From contig NZ_VFSD01000013.1 in NCBI RefSeq assembly GCF_014332515.1, positions 1 through 64,000 on the forward strand: a DNA stretch of 64,000 nucleotides, read 5' to 3'. The notes beneath the pieces were generated by a model that was not told the origin of the DNA, ran no database searches, and saw only the letters and a list, made by a program, of their open reading frames with translations. The stretch's first letter is position 1. Every line of letters begins with the position of its first letter. The stretch is from Pontibacter beigongshangensis (GTDB taxonomy: Bacteria; Bacteroidota; Bacteroidia; Cytophagales; Hymenobacteraceae). This document shows, piece after piece, positions 27,888-36,818 of the stretch. The position numbers and the translations under genes were made by a program.

Positions 27888-28568
27888 ATGCAGGTACTGG
27901 TTCTGTCTACTCCTGAAATGGCAGTAGAATTCAAAGCAAAGTTTCCGGATCCGATAGCCGGGCACGAGCCAATTTTTGTTGAGAGTTACGAAAGGCTGGC
28001 ACCTCTTCTGGAGCGGGCTGAGGTGGTGTTTGATTTCCTGCTGGCTGATGACAGAGAGCAGCTGGCAGTTTATGCGGCACATCCGGGCCTGGTCGTTTTC
28101 TGCCATGCCGTTACAGTGCAGCTGGCAGAGTTGCTTCAGAATCAGGCCCTACGAAATACGGTCATCGGGTTCAATGGGCTGCCCTCGCTGTTCAACAGGC
28201 CCTCGCTCGAGGTGATGCTCTTCCGGCCAGCTGATGCTGATGTGCTTAAGAGAACCTGTGAAAGGTTGAAAACACCATTTCTGCTCACTACTGATAGGGT
28301 AGGAATGGCTACACCGCGCGTGCTCTGCATGATCATAAACGAGGCTTATTACACACTGCAGGAAAGCATTGCCACTATAGATGCCATTGACCTCGCCATG
28401 AGGCTGGGCACCAACTACCCCAAAGGGCCCTTTGAGTGGGCAGACCAGATTGGGCTGGCAAATGTGTACCAAATATTGCAGGCCCTGTATGCAGACACAA
28501 AAGATGAGCGGTATAAGATATGCCCTTTACTTAAAACGATGGTGCTGCATCAGGCAAAAACGGCCTGA
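27888..28568 (+). CDS. 3-hydroxyacyl-CoA dehydrogenase-like protein with degenerate N-terminal half
   Basis: 226 residues. The C-terminal half (about 137-226, DRVGMATPRVLCMIINEAYYTLQES then NYPKGPFEWADQIGL) is a clear 3HCDH C-terminal domain. The N-terminal half keeps the general layout of the NAD-binding domain but has no GxGxxG loop, is shorter than usual, and at the position of the catalytic histidine (usually GLHFFNP) reads GFNGLPSLF, with Asn96. It is therefore unlikely to be a normal NAD-dependent dehydrogenase and may be a binding or regulatory paralogue. No beta-oxidation genes lie next to it. Confidence 0.75.
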   Translation: MQVLVLSTPEMAVEFKAKFPDPIAGHEPIFVESYERLAPLLERAEVVFDFLLADDREQLAVYAAHPGLVVFCHAVTVQLAELLQNQALRNTVIGFNGLPSLFNRPSLEVMLFRPADADVLKRTCERLKTPFLLTTDRVGMATPRVLCMIINEAYYTLQESIATIDAIDLAMRLGTNYPKGPFEWADQIGLANVYQILQALYADTKDERYKICPLLKTMVLHQAKTA

Positions 28569-28603
28569 TGTCCGATAGTGGGTAGCTTGTCTGGCTTCGG
28601 GAC

Positions 28604-28633
28604 AATTATTCAGATCAGCATGCCCCTCCAGAG
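28604..28633 (-). repeat. 30-bp interspersed repeat, copy 9
   Basis: On + reads AATTATTCAGATCAGCATGC then CCCTCCAGAG, followed by CGTATTCCTGCTGC. Lies 36 bases after the dehydrogenase-like gene. Confidence 0.75.
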
Positions 28634-28732
28634 CGTATTCCTGCTGCTAAAGGGGCCGACCGTTAATCCTGATTGCACTTAGTTGAAGCAGGCAATGGAG
28701 GCCGGGGCTGATAGAAGACTCGTGGCTTTCCG

Positions 28733-28763
28733 GATTATTCTAATCAAAATTGCCCTCCAGCGA
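28733..28763 (-). repeat. 30-bp interspersed repeat, copy 10
   Basis: On + reads GATTATTCTAATCAAAATTG then CCCTCCAGCGA. The palindromic centre is damaged (CAGCGAG). Confidence 0.8.
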
Positions 28764-29117
28764 GTTCTTCGGCTGTTGTCCGGCTCCGTCTCTAATGCGA
28801 CTGGTTGTATTTACATGTGCTTGGTATGCCTCCGGCCAGGGTTTTAGATGCCGATGTATTAATCTGCTATTGCTTCATTTGTTAGCCTCTATCCCCGGGG
28901 CTGCCCCCTGACAACCCCTCTTTATATGAAACAGACCAATTGCTGATTTACCCGAAGTGCGCTGGTCGGGGGACAGCGCACGAAAACTTATAGCAAATAA
29001 ACCAATTGCTGGTGGTATAACAGGGCATTAGAATGTATTTCTGATTTCGAGTTAGCCGAAGCAACAAGGCAGTGTGGCAGGGAGGTGCCGTTGTGCTACC
29101 CGTCCTAGCGGCGGCAG

Positions 29118-29147
29118 TTCCGGAGGGCACTTTTGATTAGAATAATT
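29118..29147 (+). repeat. 30-bp interspersed repeat, copy 11
   Basis: TTCCGGAGGGCACTTTTGAT then TAGAATAATT, preceded by GGCGGCAG. Confidence 0.85.
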
Positions 29148-29480
29148 TGATAGCATAACATATAAAGGGCATGTTTAGGGCCACTATTGGTTTCATTCAT
29201 TAGCAATTGCCCGGTATTAGAACTAGCTATCGAGTAAGTCCCAGTCGCTGGCTTGAGGCGTCTTCCCCAGCCGCAAGACTACTGCTAATGAAACAATGCG
29301 GCCTGAGGGCACCGGATCAAGCAGCAGCAAAGACAGTTGAAGCCAACAGGTATCAGAATATTCTACTCCTACATCTGCTATACACTCGAATAATTTCAGC
29401 GGATGCTGGTATAGAGAAAAGCAGGTTTCCTGTCTTATCGTTTCAACTTCTGCCTTGAATTTCATCAGAGGCAGGCATAA

Positions 29481-29512
29481 AAAAAACGGATACTTTTCAG
29501 GTATCCGTTTTT
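29481..29512 (-). terminator. Rho-independent terminator of glmS
   Basis: On the minus strand a 12-bp stem (AAAAACGGATAC paired with GTATCCGTTTTT) with a 7-base loop runs directly into a T-rich tract. It begins 20 bases after the glmS stop codon. Confidence 0.85.
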
Positions 29513-29532
29513 CACATAAATAATTTTAAGCT

Positions 29533-31368
29533 TTACTCAACTGTTACAGACTTAGCCAGGTTGCGTGGCTGGTCTACGTTGCAGCCTCTCAATACGGCAA
29601 TATGGTAGGATAAAAGCTGAAGCGGAATTACAGAGAGTAGTGGCGCCAGGTGCTCGCTGGTTTCCGGTATCTCTATTACGAAGTCAGACATGGCAGGAAT
29701 GGTGGTGTCGCCTTCTGTCACGATAGCGATAACCTTACCCTTACGTGCCCGCACCTCTTGTATATTCGATACGATTTTTTCATAAGAGCCATCTTTGGTG
29801 GCAATTACCACTACGGGCATCTGCTCATCTATCAGGGCAATCGGGCCGTGCTTCATCTCGGCGGCCGGATATCCCTCGGCATGGATGTAAGAGATCTCTT
29901 TAAGCTTTAAGGCGCCTTCCAGGGCTACAGGGTAGTTATAGCCACGGCCCAGGTAAATAAAATTGGTCGCGTTCTTAAACTTCTCCGCTATCTCCTGTAT
30001 CTGCTGGTCAAGTTTCAGGGCTCTTTCTACTTTTGCCGGGATATTTTCCAGCTCGGCCATCAGCCCATGAAGCTTGGATGTTTCCAGGGTGCCTCGCTTA
30101 GACCCTATGATCATGGCAATCAGCGTGAGCACCGTTACCTGCGCAGTAAAGGCTTTTGTGCTGGCTACTCCAATCTCGGGGCCGGCATGTGTGTAAGCAC
30201 CTGCATCGGTGGTGCGGGCAATAGAAGAACCAACTACATTGCATATGCCGAAAATAGTAGCTCCTTTTGATTTAGCAAGTTCTATGGCCGCCAGCGTATC
30301 TGCTGTTTCACCTGATTGGGAAATGGCAATTACAATGTCGGTCTCACGAATGATGGGGTTCCGGTACCGGAATTCTGAGGCATATTCTACCTCCACCGGA
30401 ATACGGGCAAAGTCCTCTATCAGGTACTCTGCCACCAGGCCGGCGTGCCAGGAAGTGCCGCAGGCTACTATCAGAATCCGCTCGGCATTCACGAACTTGT
30501 TCTCAAATTCGCGTATGCCGCTCATCATCAGGTGGTTGCTGGCTGAAATCATACGGCCACGCATGCTGTCTAAGATAGAGCGGGGCTGCTCAAAAATCTC
30601 TTTCAGCATAAAGTGCTCGTAGCCGCCTTTCTCAATAGACTCCAGTGCCATTTCCAGGCGTTGTACATAAGGCGTTTGCTTTACGTCTTCTCTGGAGCGT
30701 ATGTCAAGTTCGCCGTTTTTGATCACCGCCAGCTCATAGTCCTTCAGGTAAACCACGTCATTGGTGTATTCTATGATTGGTGTGGCATCGGAGGCCAGGA
30801 AGTATTCGCCTTTTCCAATACCAAGTACCAGGGGGCTCCCTTTTCTGGCGGCCACTAACTGGTGCGGGTCATCTTTAGAAAGGACCACAATGGCATAAGC
30901 GCCCACCACTTCGTGCAGTGCCAGCCTTACGGCCTCGGCCAGCGTACAATGGTTGTTCTCTCTGATATCCTCGATCAGGTTTATAAAAACCTCTGAGTCA
31001 GTCTCACTTTTGAATGTGTGCCCTTTGCTGATTAACAGCGTCTTGAGCGCTGCGTAGTTCTCGATGATGCCATTATGGATGATGGCAATCTTCTTGGAGG
31101 TTGAAAAGTGTGGGTGCGCATTTACATCATTCGGCTCACCGTGGGTTGCCCAGCGTGTGTGGCCCATCCCGATATTGCTGTGAACGTCTTTGTCCTGAAG
31201 GAATGCCTCCAGCTCACTTACTTTCCCCTTCTTTTTATACACGCTCAGGGTTCCGTTCATTAAGGCGATGCCTGCACTGTCGTAACCGCGGTACTCCAGG
31301 CGCTTCAGGCCTTTAATAATGATAGGACAAGCTTCTCTATGCCCTACATATGCTACAATTCCACACAT
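29533..31368 (-). CDS. glmS: Glutamine--fructose-6-phosphate aminotransferase (isomerizing)
   Basis: Makes glucosamine-6-phosphate from fructose-6-phosphate and glutamine, the first step to UDP-GlcNAc for peptidoglycan, LPS and the surface polysaccharide of this window. 611 residues, the usual size. N-terminal class II glutaminase domain with the nucleophile Cys2 (MCGIVAYVGHREA) and GHTRWATHGEPN; then two SIS sugar-isomerase domains (ILIVACGTSWHAGLVAEYL, AISQSGETADTLAAI; FIYLGRGYNYPVALEGALKLKEISYIHAEGYPAAEMKHGPIALI). The C-terminus ends in the typical NLAKSVTVE. It has its own promoter and terminator. Confidence 0.97.
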   Translation of the reverse strand: MCGIVAYVGHREACPIIIKGLKRLEYRGYDSAGIALMNGTLSVYKKKGKVSELEAFLQDKDVHSNIGMGHTRWATHGEPNDVNAHPHFSTSKKIAIIHNGIIENYAALKTLLISKGHTFKSETDSEVFINLIEDIRENNHCTLAEAVRLALHEVVGAYAIVVLSKDDPHQLVAARKGSPLVLGIGKGEYFLASDATPIIEYTNDVVYLKDYELAVIKNGELDIRSREDVKQTPYVQRLEMALESIEKGGYEHFMLKEIFEQPRSILDSMRGRMISASNHLMMSGIREFENKFVNAERILIVACGTSWHAGLVAEYLIEDFARIPVEVEYASEFRYRNPIIRETDIVIAISQSGETADTLAAIELAKSKGATIFGICNVVGSSIARTTDAGAYTHAGPEIGVASTKAFTAQVTVLTLIAMIIGSKRGTLETSKLHGLMAELENIPAKVERALKLDQQIQEIAEKFKNATNFIYLGRGYNYPVALEGALKLKEISYIHAEGYPAAEMKHGPIALIDEQMPVVVIATKDGSYEKIVSNIQEVRARKGKVIAIVTEGDTTIPAMSDFVIEIPETSEHLAPLLSVIPLQLLSYHIAVLRGCNVDQPRNLAKSVTVE

Positions 31369-31398
31369 GAATTCTTATAAATTTAAATAAAAGCAGCC

Positions 31399-31429
31399 CA
31401 AATTTACAAGCGTAAATCCGGTGTTCAAA
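31399..31429 (-). promoter_or_regulatory. Promoter of glmS (TTTG, 19 bp, TAAATTTG)
   Basis: On the minus strand TTTG at 31429-31426 and TAAATTTG at 31406-31399 are 19 bases apart, a good match to the Bacteroidota -33/-7 promoter pattern. The start codon lies about 30 bases downstream. Confidence 0.65.
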
Positions 31430-31433
31430 CAAA

Positions 31434-32807
31434 TTATTGATTAAGTTTTGAATAATAGACCAACAGCTTAATAGGAGCTGCGTCAGTGTTGCTGATCATA
31501 GTTCTGAAAGGGCGGGAGTCAGATACTATCTGGCGTGCACCGGTTTGAGGGTCCGGTGCGCTGGTTCTTCCTGTGGCCAGTAATAAGCCGTTATTCGGTT
31601 TTTTATCCAGCAGAAGCGCCTGTATATAGGGCGTTATGTTCAGGGTATAGTGGTTTTTGGTAGTTATATAACTTGCAAAGGAAGGGGCACTGGTCGTGTT
31701 TATATAATAGGAGTCCTGAACTGTTAAGGCTACCCCGCTTGTGTTCCTGAGAATACGGTTAGTATGGTTTGTCTCATACAGCACAAAACCAGGGTGCAAT
31801 GGGAATGTAGCCGCTGAGGCATTCTGAACCGGCAGGATAAGTTCTGCCCGGTTTATAACAACATTGCTGGTTTGTGCCTTGAACTCCTCCAGGTAAGGGA
31901 ACGTGAGTTTGGTGAGCAACTGCGTGTTTGCCTGCACAAAGCTTACCCCATCTGTCTCGTGAGATGGCACGTAACCCTCTTTTGCAAGAGAAGCAATGGT
32001 GGTACCGGAGCGGTCTGCCGTCACGTTGTAAAAGTTTCTGTTGTCGGCGCCGGCCAGGGGGAACAGGTGCTCTTTGACCGTTGTGTCAGCATCTACTTTG
32101 TAGCGTAAGGCCAGGCTGGTGCGGGATGAGCTCAGGTTCAGGGCAATAATGCTGGCCCCCTCGGTGTTGGGAGAGACAATCGCAAAGCCTTTCAGAAACT
32201 CGTTGATAAAATTTTCTCGTGTAGAAAGCGCACTGGTGCCGGATTTGGATAAGATCTCCCGGGCAAAATCCAGCGACATCTCGATCCGCACCACTTCTGC
32301 CGAGTCTCTGTTCTCCAGATTGAAAATCCGGGGCCGGAAAGTTCCGGTGCCAACAGGAGCGGCTTCGTACGCCAATGTAGTATTGGTATAATAGGAGCCT
32401 CTGCTGCTAAAGCCATCCGTTAGCCTGTGCACGTTCAGGGTCAGGTCGCTGTTCGGGTTGCCATATATTAAGGTGTAGTCCAGTGTCAGTACCATCGATA
32501 CCGGCTGCGGGTTGGAGCCAAATGTAAGATCCGTGCCGCCCAGGCCTACCTCAGTATAAGTGGTAGCCCTGGTGGTGCCCAGTACCGGATCGGCATAGTA
32601 ACCAGCCAGAAAAGGTGCTAGCCTGAAGGTAGAAATAGAGTCTTCTAAAAGAACTGTGCCGGAATGTATGGTGATAGTATCTGTGAAATCAGTTCCGATC
32701 CGGTTGTTGTCCTGCAGTTCAAGCCCAATTTCAGAAGGGTCTTCGCAGGCAGTAAAAGCAACTAAGGATAAAATGAAAAGAAGGTACCTATTAACGGCTA
32801 AGTTCAT
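31434..32807 (-). CDS. DUF4270 family lipoprotein
   Basis: 457 residues with a lipoprotein signal peptide (FILSLVAFTAC, Cys21), so anchored in a membrane, probably the outer membrane. The sequence fits DUF4270, a Bacteroidota-specific family with beta-rich content: NNRIGTDFTDTITIHSGTVLLEDSI near the N-terminus, AEVVRIEMSLDFAREIL and ITPYIQALL further on. Function is unknown. The start overlaps the end of the glycogen-synthase-like gene by 17 bases, so the two are translationally linked. Confidence 0.85.
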   Translation of the reverse strand: MNLAVNRYLLFILSLVAFTACEDPSEIGLELQDNNRIGTDFTDTITIHSGTVLLEDSISTFRLAPFLAGYYADPVLGTTRATTYTEVGLGGTDLTFGSNPQPVSMVLTLDYTLIYGNPNSDLTLNVHRLTDGFSSRGSYYTNTTLAYEAAPVGTGTFRPRIFNLENRDSAEVVRIEMSLDFAREILSKSGTSALSTRENFINEFLKGFAIVSPNTEGASIIALNLSSSRTSLALRYKVDADTTVKEHLFPLAGADNRNFYNVTADRSGTTIASLAKEGYVPSHETDGVSFVQANTQLLTKLTFPYLEEFKAQTSNVVINRAELILPVQNASAATFPLHPGFVLYETNHTNRILRNTSGVALTVQDSYYINTTSAPSFASYITTKNHYTLNITPYIQALLLDKKPNNGLLLATGRTSAPDPQTGARQIVSDSRPFRTMISNTDAAPIKLLVYYSKLNQ

Positions 32808-33603
32808 TATACAAGTTGAAGTAAGAGTCTAATAAGTTGTCGTCGGCGCTGATGGTGTTGATGTCCTTGGTAAGCATAAACTCAGTGAACAAGGCATCTA
32901 TATTCTCGCTGAAATTCTCGTTTGTCTTGATAACAGAGTCTGCGTACTCCATCCCCACCTTGATAAAGCTGTCCAGGTCGCCGGACTGCAGGTTGGTGAG
33001 CATGCTCTCATCGATATCCAGCATTTTCACTTTATCCATCAGGTTAGCGCTGAACTTGTGCTTGTACTCGTGGTTATAAACTGTAAAGATAGACTTGGCA
33101 TCTTTAAAGATAGGGTCTTTCTTGTACGTCGTTTTCAGGTACATCGGGATCAGCCCCGTCATCCAGTCGTTGCAATGCACAATGTCGGGCTGCCAGCCCA
33201 GTTTCTTCACCGTCTCCAGCACGCCTTTGCAGAAGAAAATGGCCCGCTCGTCGTTATCCTGATGGAATTTGTTATTCTTGTCAACAAAAACGGATTTTCT
33301 GTGAAAATAGTCTTCGTTGTCAATAAAATAAACCTGTAATTTGGCATTCGGAATGGAAGCGACTTTAATTACAAGTGGTTTTTCGTCATCGCCGACAGCG
33401 ATATTGATGCCGGAAAGACGTACGACTTCATGCAACCGGTTTTTGCGCTCATTAATAATGCCGAACCTTGGAACAAAAATGCGGATTTCCATTCCCCGCT
33501 CCTGCATACCCTGTGGCAAAGTCTCTAAAAACTCTGCTACTTTGGTGGTTTGCAAGAAAGGAAGGATTTCTGTGGCGGCGTATAATATTCGCAATTTAGA
33601 CAT
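32791..33603 (-). CDS. Short glycogen/starch synthase-like protein (GT5 N-terminal domain only)
   Basis: 270 residues. Resembles the N-terminal (ADP-glucose acceptor-side) half of GT5 glycogen synthase: LRILYAATEILPFLQTTKVAEFLETLPQGMQERGMEIRIFVPRFG, PDIVHCNDWMTGLIPMYLKTTY and SIFTVYNHEYKHKFS. The usual KTGGLAD loop reads QTTKVAE and the C-terminal donor-binding Rossmann domain is missing, although the gene ends cleanly. Proteins of this length and type are common in Bacteroidota beside panC, so it is a family form rather than a fresh truncation. Whether it is catalytic is doubtful. Confidence 0.8.
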   Translation of the reverse strand: MSKLRILYAATEILPFLQTTKVAEFLETLPQGMQERGMEIRIFVPRFGIINERKNRLHEVVRLSGINIAVGDDEKPLVIKVASIPNAKLQVYFIDNEDYFHRKSVFVDKNNKFHQDNDERAIFFCKGVLETVKKLGWQPDIVHCNDWMTGLIPMYLKTTYKKDPIFKDAKSIFTVYNHEYKHKFSANLMDKVKMLDIDESMLTNLQSGDLDSFIKVGMEYADSVIKTNENFSENIDALFTEFMLTKDINTISADDNLLDSYFNLYNELSR

Positions 33604-33694
33604 GAGTATATGGTTAAAAATTATTATGCAAGAGAAATGGGACGTGCAAAATTAGCAAATTTTATTCTAATATTCAATTTTATCTGTTGCAACT

Positions 33695-33702
33695 TACTTT
33701 TG
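33695..33702 (+). promoter_or_regulatory. Candidate -7 box of panC
   Basis: TACTTTTG matches TAnnTTTG 37 bases before the panC start in the divergent region with the glycogen-synthase-like gene. No -33 TTG at the ideal distance. Confidence 0.4.
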
Positions 33703-33739
33703 AAGTTATTTCCGTTTTTAAAATAAAATACTATTTTAT

Positions 33740-34594
33740 ATGCAAGTTATAAAGCAGGGTAGCGCTATTCGCTCCATTGTGCAGGCCTTGCGCTGCAGCG
33801 GTAAAAGCATAGGCTTCGTGCCTACCATGGGGGCCCTGCACGAAGGGCACCTGCAACTGATCCGTGCCGCAGCCCTGCAAAACGACATTACCATCTGCAG
33901 CGTTTTTGTTAATCCCGCCCAGTTCAACAACCCCGATGACTATAAGCTATACCCGCGCTCGCTGGAGCAGGATATAGCCGCGCTGGAAGCAGTGGGGTGC
34001 CACTATTTGTTTGCGCCCACCGCCACCGACATGTATCCAGAACAAACGCTGCTGCACTTTAGTTTCGGCGTGCTGGAGGAGGTAATGGAGGGCGCGCACC
34101 GGCCGGGGCACTTTAACGGCGTGGCCATGGTGGTGAGCAAGCTTTTTCATCTGGTGCAGCCGCACAAGGCTTATTTCGGGCAGAAGGACCTGCAGCAGGT
34201 GGCGGTGGTGCGGCAGCTGGTAAAGGCGCTGAGTTTTGACCTGGAGGTGGTCTGCTACCCGACCATCCGCGAGGAGAGCGGCCTGGCCATGTCGTCGCGC
34301 AACAAGCGCCTGGATGTGCAGCAGCGGGAGCATGCCGCACAACTGCACCAGGCCCTGCTACTGGCGCAGAAGCAGATCGGGGTAAAATCTGTGGCTGCCA
34401 TAAAAACCGACGTGCAGACTTACCTGGCGGGGGTGCCTGAGTTGCAGCTCGAGTACTTCGAGATAGCAGACCCGGCAACGCTCCAGCCTGTGCCTGACCC
34501 TGCCGCCGCCGAAGTGGCCCTCTGCATTGCGGCCCACGTGGGCCCGGTACGGCTGATCGACAACATGATAGTGAAGCCCCAGCAACTGGCCTGA
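33740..34594 (+). CDS. panC: Pantoate--beta-alanine ligase
   Basis: Joins pantoate and beta-alanine with ATP to make pantothenate, the coenzyme A precursor, in the cytoplasm. 284 residues. PTMGALHEGHLQLI contains the nucleotidyl-transferase signature HEGH (34-37); further signatures are SVFVNPAQFN, FGQKDLQQVAVVRQLV and the KMSKS-like MSSRNKRL. C-terminal dimer domain ends with RLIDNMIV. The beta-alanine it needs is supplied by panD, encoded 340 bases downstream on the same strand. GC-rich coding sequence. Confidence 0.96.
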   Translation: MQVIKQGSAIRSIVQALRCSGKSIGFVPTMGALHEGHLQLIRAAALQNDITICSVFVNPAQFNNPDDYKLYPRSLEQDIAALEAVGCHYLFAPTATDMYPEQTLLHFSFGVLEEVMEGAHRPGHFNGVAMVVSKLFHLVQPHKAYFGQKDLQQVAVVRQLVKALSFDLEVVCYPTIREESGLAMSSRNKRLDVQQREHAAQLHQALLLAQKQIGVKSVAAIKTDVQTYLAGVPELQLEYFEIADPATLQPVPDPAAAEVALCIAAHVGPVRLIDNMIVKPQQLA

Positions 34595-34597
34595 AAA

Positions 34598-34628
34598 AAT
34601 TATGCTAATGAAAATGCCCCTCCAGAGG
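34598..34628 (-). repeat. 30-bp interspersed repeat, copy 12
   Basis: On + reads AATTATGCTAATGAAAATGC then CCCTCCAGAGG. It begins only 4 bases after the panC stop codon. Confidence 0.85.
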
Positions 34629-34704
34629 CAAAAAAGACGCAGGATGCAGAGATCTTCTAAGAGGTAAGAGTTGTCTTTAAGAATCTGGAGATTCCATTCC
34701 TAAA

Positions 34705-34746
34705 TTTTCAAATCTTCAAATCAAAAAACCAGCCATTAAGCCATTA
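34705..34746 (+). repeat. Period-8 short direct repeats in the panC-panD gap
   Basis: TTTTCAAA TCTTCAAA TCAAAAAA (34705-34728) followed by AGCCATTA AGCCATTA (34731-34746). They sit between repeat copies 12 and 13 in the 337-base gap. Confidence 0.6.
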
Positions 34747-34769
34747 ACAGCTGAAAACCAGCCACCGGC

Positions 34770-34800
34770 AATTATTTGAATGAAAACAGCCCTCCGGAGG
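34770..34800 (-). repeat. 30-bp interspersed repeat, copy 13
   Basis: On + reads AATTATTTGAATGAAAACAG then CCCTCCGGAGG. It carries the TTTGAAT variant of the AT-rich half. Confidence 0.85.
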
Positions 34801-34902
34801 TGTTTTTACGGATGCCTCGGGGCTACCCCGGTTCAGGAGAAGCCGTGAATATTGTCTTGCAGACGGAGCTGCTGTCTGATAGTAATTTTCCGGCATAATC
34901 CC

Positions 34903-34910
34903 TACCTTTG
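34903..34910 (+). promoter_or_regulatory. Candidate -7 box of panD
   Basis: TACCTTTG matches TAnnTTTG 21 bases before the panD ATG. It implies that panD and the genes after it can be transcribed separately from panC. Confidence 0.45.
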
Positions 34911-34931
34911 GATTTTATTAAAGATAAAGCC

Positions 34932-35279
34932 ATGCAAATTGAGGTTTTAAAGTCTAAAATCCACCGTTGTAGGGTTACACAGGCCGAGCTGCACTACGTG
35001 GGCAGCATCACAGTAGATGAAGACCTGATGGATGCCGCCAATATCGTGGAAAATGAAAAAGTGCAAATCGTTAATATCAACAACGGCGAGCGCTTCGAAA
35101 CTTATGTTATAAAAGGAGAGAGAGGCACTGGCACTATCTGTTTAAACGGGCCTGCTGCCCGCAAAGTACAGGTAGGTGATGTGGTTATCATTATATCGTA
35201 TTGTTCCATAAACTTTTCTGACGCCAAAAGTCATAAGCCTACCCTGGTGTTTCCTGACCAGCACAACCGAATCGTATAA
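34932..35279 (+). CDS. panD: Aspartate 1-decarboxylase (pyruvoyl enzyme)
   Basis: Makes beta-alanine from aspartate for pantothenate synthesis. The ATG at 34932 gives [20 protein letters not shown] and places the self-cleavage pair at Gly24-Ser25 (YVGSITVD), so Ser25 becomes the pyruvoyl group. Other family residues: [10 protein letters not shown] and [21 protein letters not shown]. 115 residues, a normal length. The next gene starts 9 bases downstream. Confidence 0.96.
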   Translation: MQIEVLKSKIHRCRVTQAELHYVGSITVDEDLMDAANIVENEKVQIVNINNGERFETYVIKGERGTGTICLNGPAARKVQVGDVVIIISYCSINFSDAKSHKPTLVFPDQHNRIV

Positions 35280-35288
35280 GCCCACTGC

Positions 35289-36329
35289 ATGAACAGGCTG
35301 TTGTCCATCTTAAAGTACAGTTCTTTTCTGTGTATATCTGTCTTTCTGATGTGGTATGCCTTGCGGGAGCTGGACTTTGAACGGATGTGGGTGGAGCTGC
35401 AGCAGGCAAACTATATCTGGATCGTGCTGTCGATGGCGATGGGGGCGGCCGCCTATATGAGCCGCGCGCACCGCTGGAAGCTCCAGATCGTGCCTACAGG
35501 CGTTTCCCCGTCTTTCGCCAACACCTACCACGCCATGATGGTGGGGTACCTGGCAAACCTGGTGCTGCCCAGAATGGGAGAGGTCATCAGATGCAGTATT
35601 CTGAAGCGGACAGATAACCTTCCTGTAAACAAAGCCCTGGGGACGGTGATCGCGGAGCGTTTTATCGATATGCTCATGTTGCTGGTATGTGTGGGGCTCA
35701 CGTTTCTGTTCGAGCTCGACAAAGTAGTTCATTATTTTATAGGCCTCTTTACAGACCAGTATCAAAGCCTGGAGCGAAGTCTGGATTCCTGGTACCTGCT
35801 CCTGCTTTTGCTGGTGCTAGGTTTAGGGTCCATGGTAGTGGGGGTTTTATTCCTGAGCAGGCTGCGGAACAACTTCTATTTTCAGAAGGCAGTGGTTTTT
35901 GTGAAAGGTATGCTGCAGGGCATCTTCAGCATAACCAGGATAAAGAACCAGCCCGTTTTCTGGGGCCACACCCTCTTTATCTGGCTCATGTTCTATGGCA
36001 CCACGCTTATTGTTTTCTATGCCTTGCCGGCCACTTCCGGGTTGTCGGCCACCGCGGGGCTTTCGGTGCTGGTGGCAGGCACCTTAGGAATGGCTGCGCC
36101 CGTGCAGGGAGGCATCGGGGTATACCACCTGGCCGTGCAGACAACGCTTCTTTTATATGGCGTGCCCAAGGAGGCAGGCATGGCCTATGCCCTGCTGGCC
36201 CATACCTCCCAAACACTTTTGGTTGTTCTGATGGGAGTGCTTAGTTTTATTGTCACGATGCTGCAGCGCGTAAGGCCGGCAGCACAAAAAAACGAAACGA
36301 ACACACCAATTCATGAAGTCGAGCGATAA
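35289..36329 (+). CDS. UPF0104/LPG-synthase transmembrane-domain protein
   Basis: 346-residue inner-membrane protein with about eight hydrophobic helices. It corresponds to the flippase-like membrane half of lysylphosphatidylglycerol synthases (YbhN/UPF0104), without the cytoplasmic aminoacyl-transfer domain. Typical stretches: MGAAAYMSRAHRWKLQIVPTG, MMVGYLANLVLPRMGEVIRCSIL, LGTVIAERFIDMLMLLV, and LGMAAPVQGGIGVYHLAVQTTLLLYG. Probably transports or handles a lipid. Its 3' end overlaps rfaE2 by 17 bases. Confidence 0.85.
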   Translation: MNRLLSILKYSSFLCISVFLMWYALRELDFERMWVELQQANYIWIVLSMAMGAAAYMSRAHRWKLQIVPTGVSPSFANTYHAMMVGYLANLVLPRMGEVIRCSILKRTDNLPVNKALGTVIAERFIDMLMLLVCVGLTFLFELDKVVHYFIGLFTDQYQSLERSLDSWYLLLLLLVLGLGSMVVGVLFLSRLRNNFYFQKAVVFVKGMLQGIFSITRIKNQPVFWGHTLFIWLMFYGTTLIVFYALPATSGLSATAGLSVLVAGTLGMAAPVQGGIGVYHLAVQTTLLLYGVPKEAGMAYALLAHTSQTLLVVLMGVLSFIVTMLQRVRPAAQKNETNTPIHEVER

Positions 36330-36810
36330 AATAGTGCTTCTCCCACAGTTGCAGCACCTGCTGCAAACCTGGCGCGACCAGGGCCAGAAAATAGTTTTCA
36401 CCAATGGCTGCTTCGATATCCTACACCTTGGCCACGTAGATTACCTGGAGAAAGCCAGACAACTTGGCGATAAAATGGTGCTCGGCCTTAATACAGATGC
36501 TTCTATTTGCCGTATAAAAGGGCCAGGCCGCCCGCTGCAGGACGAAATGTCACGGGCGCGGGTTATGGCATCTTTATTGTTTGTGGATGCTGTAGTGCTT
36601 TTCGATGATGATACGCCGCTCAAACTGATAGAGGCTGTGCAGCCTGATATACTGGTGAAGGGCGACGACTACAGCATTGAAAATATAGTGGGGCACGAGG
36701 TCGTTCTAGCCAGAGGAGGGGCGGTTGAAACCGTGCCGCTGGTAAAAGGCTACTCCACCACCAGCATCGTTAAAAAAATAGAGGATCAAGTAAAATTAAA
36801 TAAAGATTAA
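36313..36810 (+). CDS. rfaE2: D-glycero-beta-D-manno-heptose 1-phosphate adenylyltransferase
   Basis: Cytidylyltransferase-like enzyme of 165 residues, the stand-alone second domain of HldE. FTNGCFDILHLGHVDYLEKARQLGD carries the HLGH motif (38-41); KGDDYSIENIVGH and YSTTSIVKKI are also conserved. It makes ADP-heptose for LPS core or other glycans. The kinase partner (RfaE1) is not in the window. It lies in an operon-like series panD, UPF0104, rfaE2, zinc peptidase with overlaps or very short gaps. Confidence 0.9.
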   Translation: MKSSDKIVLLPQLQHLLQTWRDQGQKIVFTNGCFDILHLGHVDYLEKARQLGDKMVLGLNTDASICRIKGPGRPLQDEMSRARVMASLLFVDAVVLFDDDTPLKLIEAVQPDILVKGDDYSIENIVGHEVVLARGGAVETVPLVKGYSTTSIVKKIEDQVKLNKD

Positions 36811-36818
36811 AGAAAGTT

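Larger units (their letters stand above)
28569..29532. other. 960-base intergenic region with three 30-bp repeats
   Basis: Lies between two convergent genes. It holds repeat copies 9, 10 and 11 and, at its right edge, the glmS terminator. ORFs in it (for example 28948-29130 and 29207-29458) have no support. Confidence 0.6.

Noticed and set aside
29207..29458. Small ORF between repeat copy 11 and glmS
   Set aside because: No start context, no homology, and the opposite strand carries an overlapping ORF of similar length.
32791..33603. Frameshifted or truncated glycogen synthase
   Set aside because: The frame ends cleanly and overlaps the next gene; 270-residue forms next to panC are usual in Bacteroidota.
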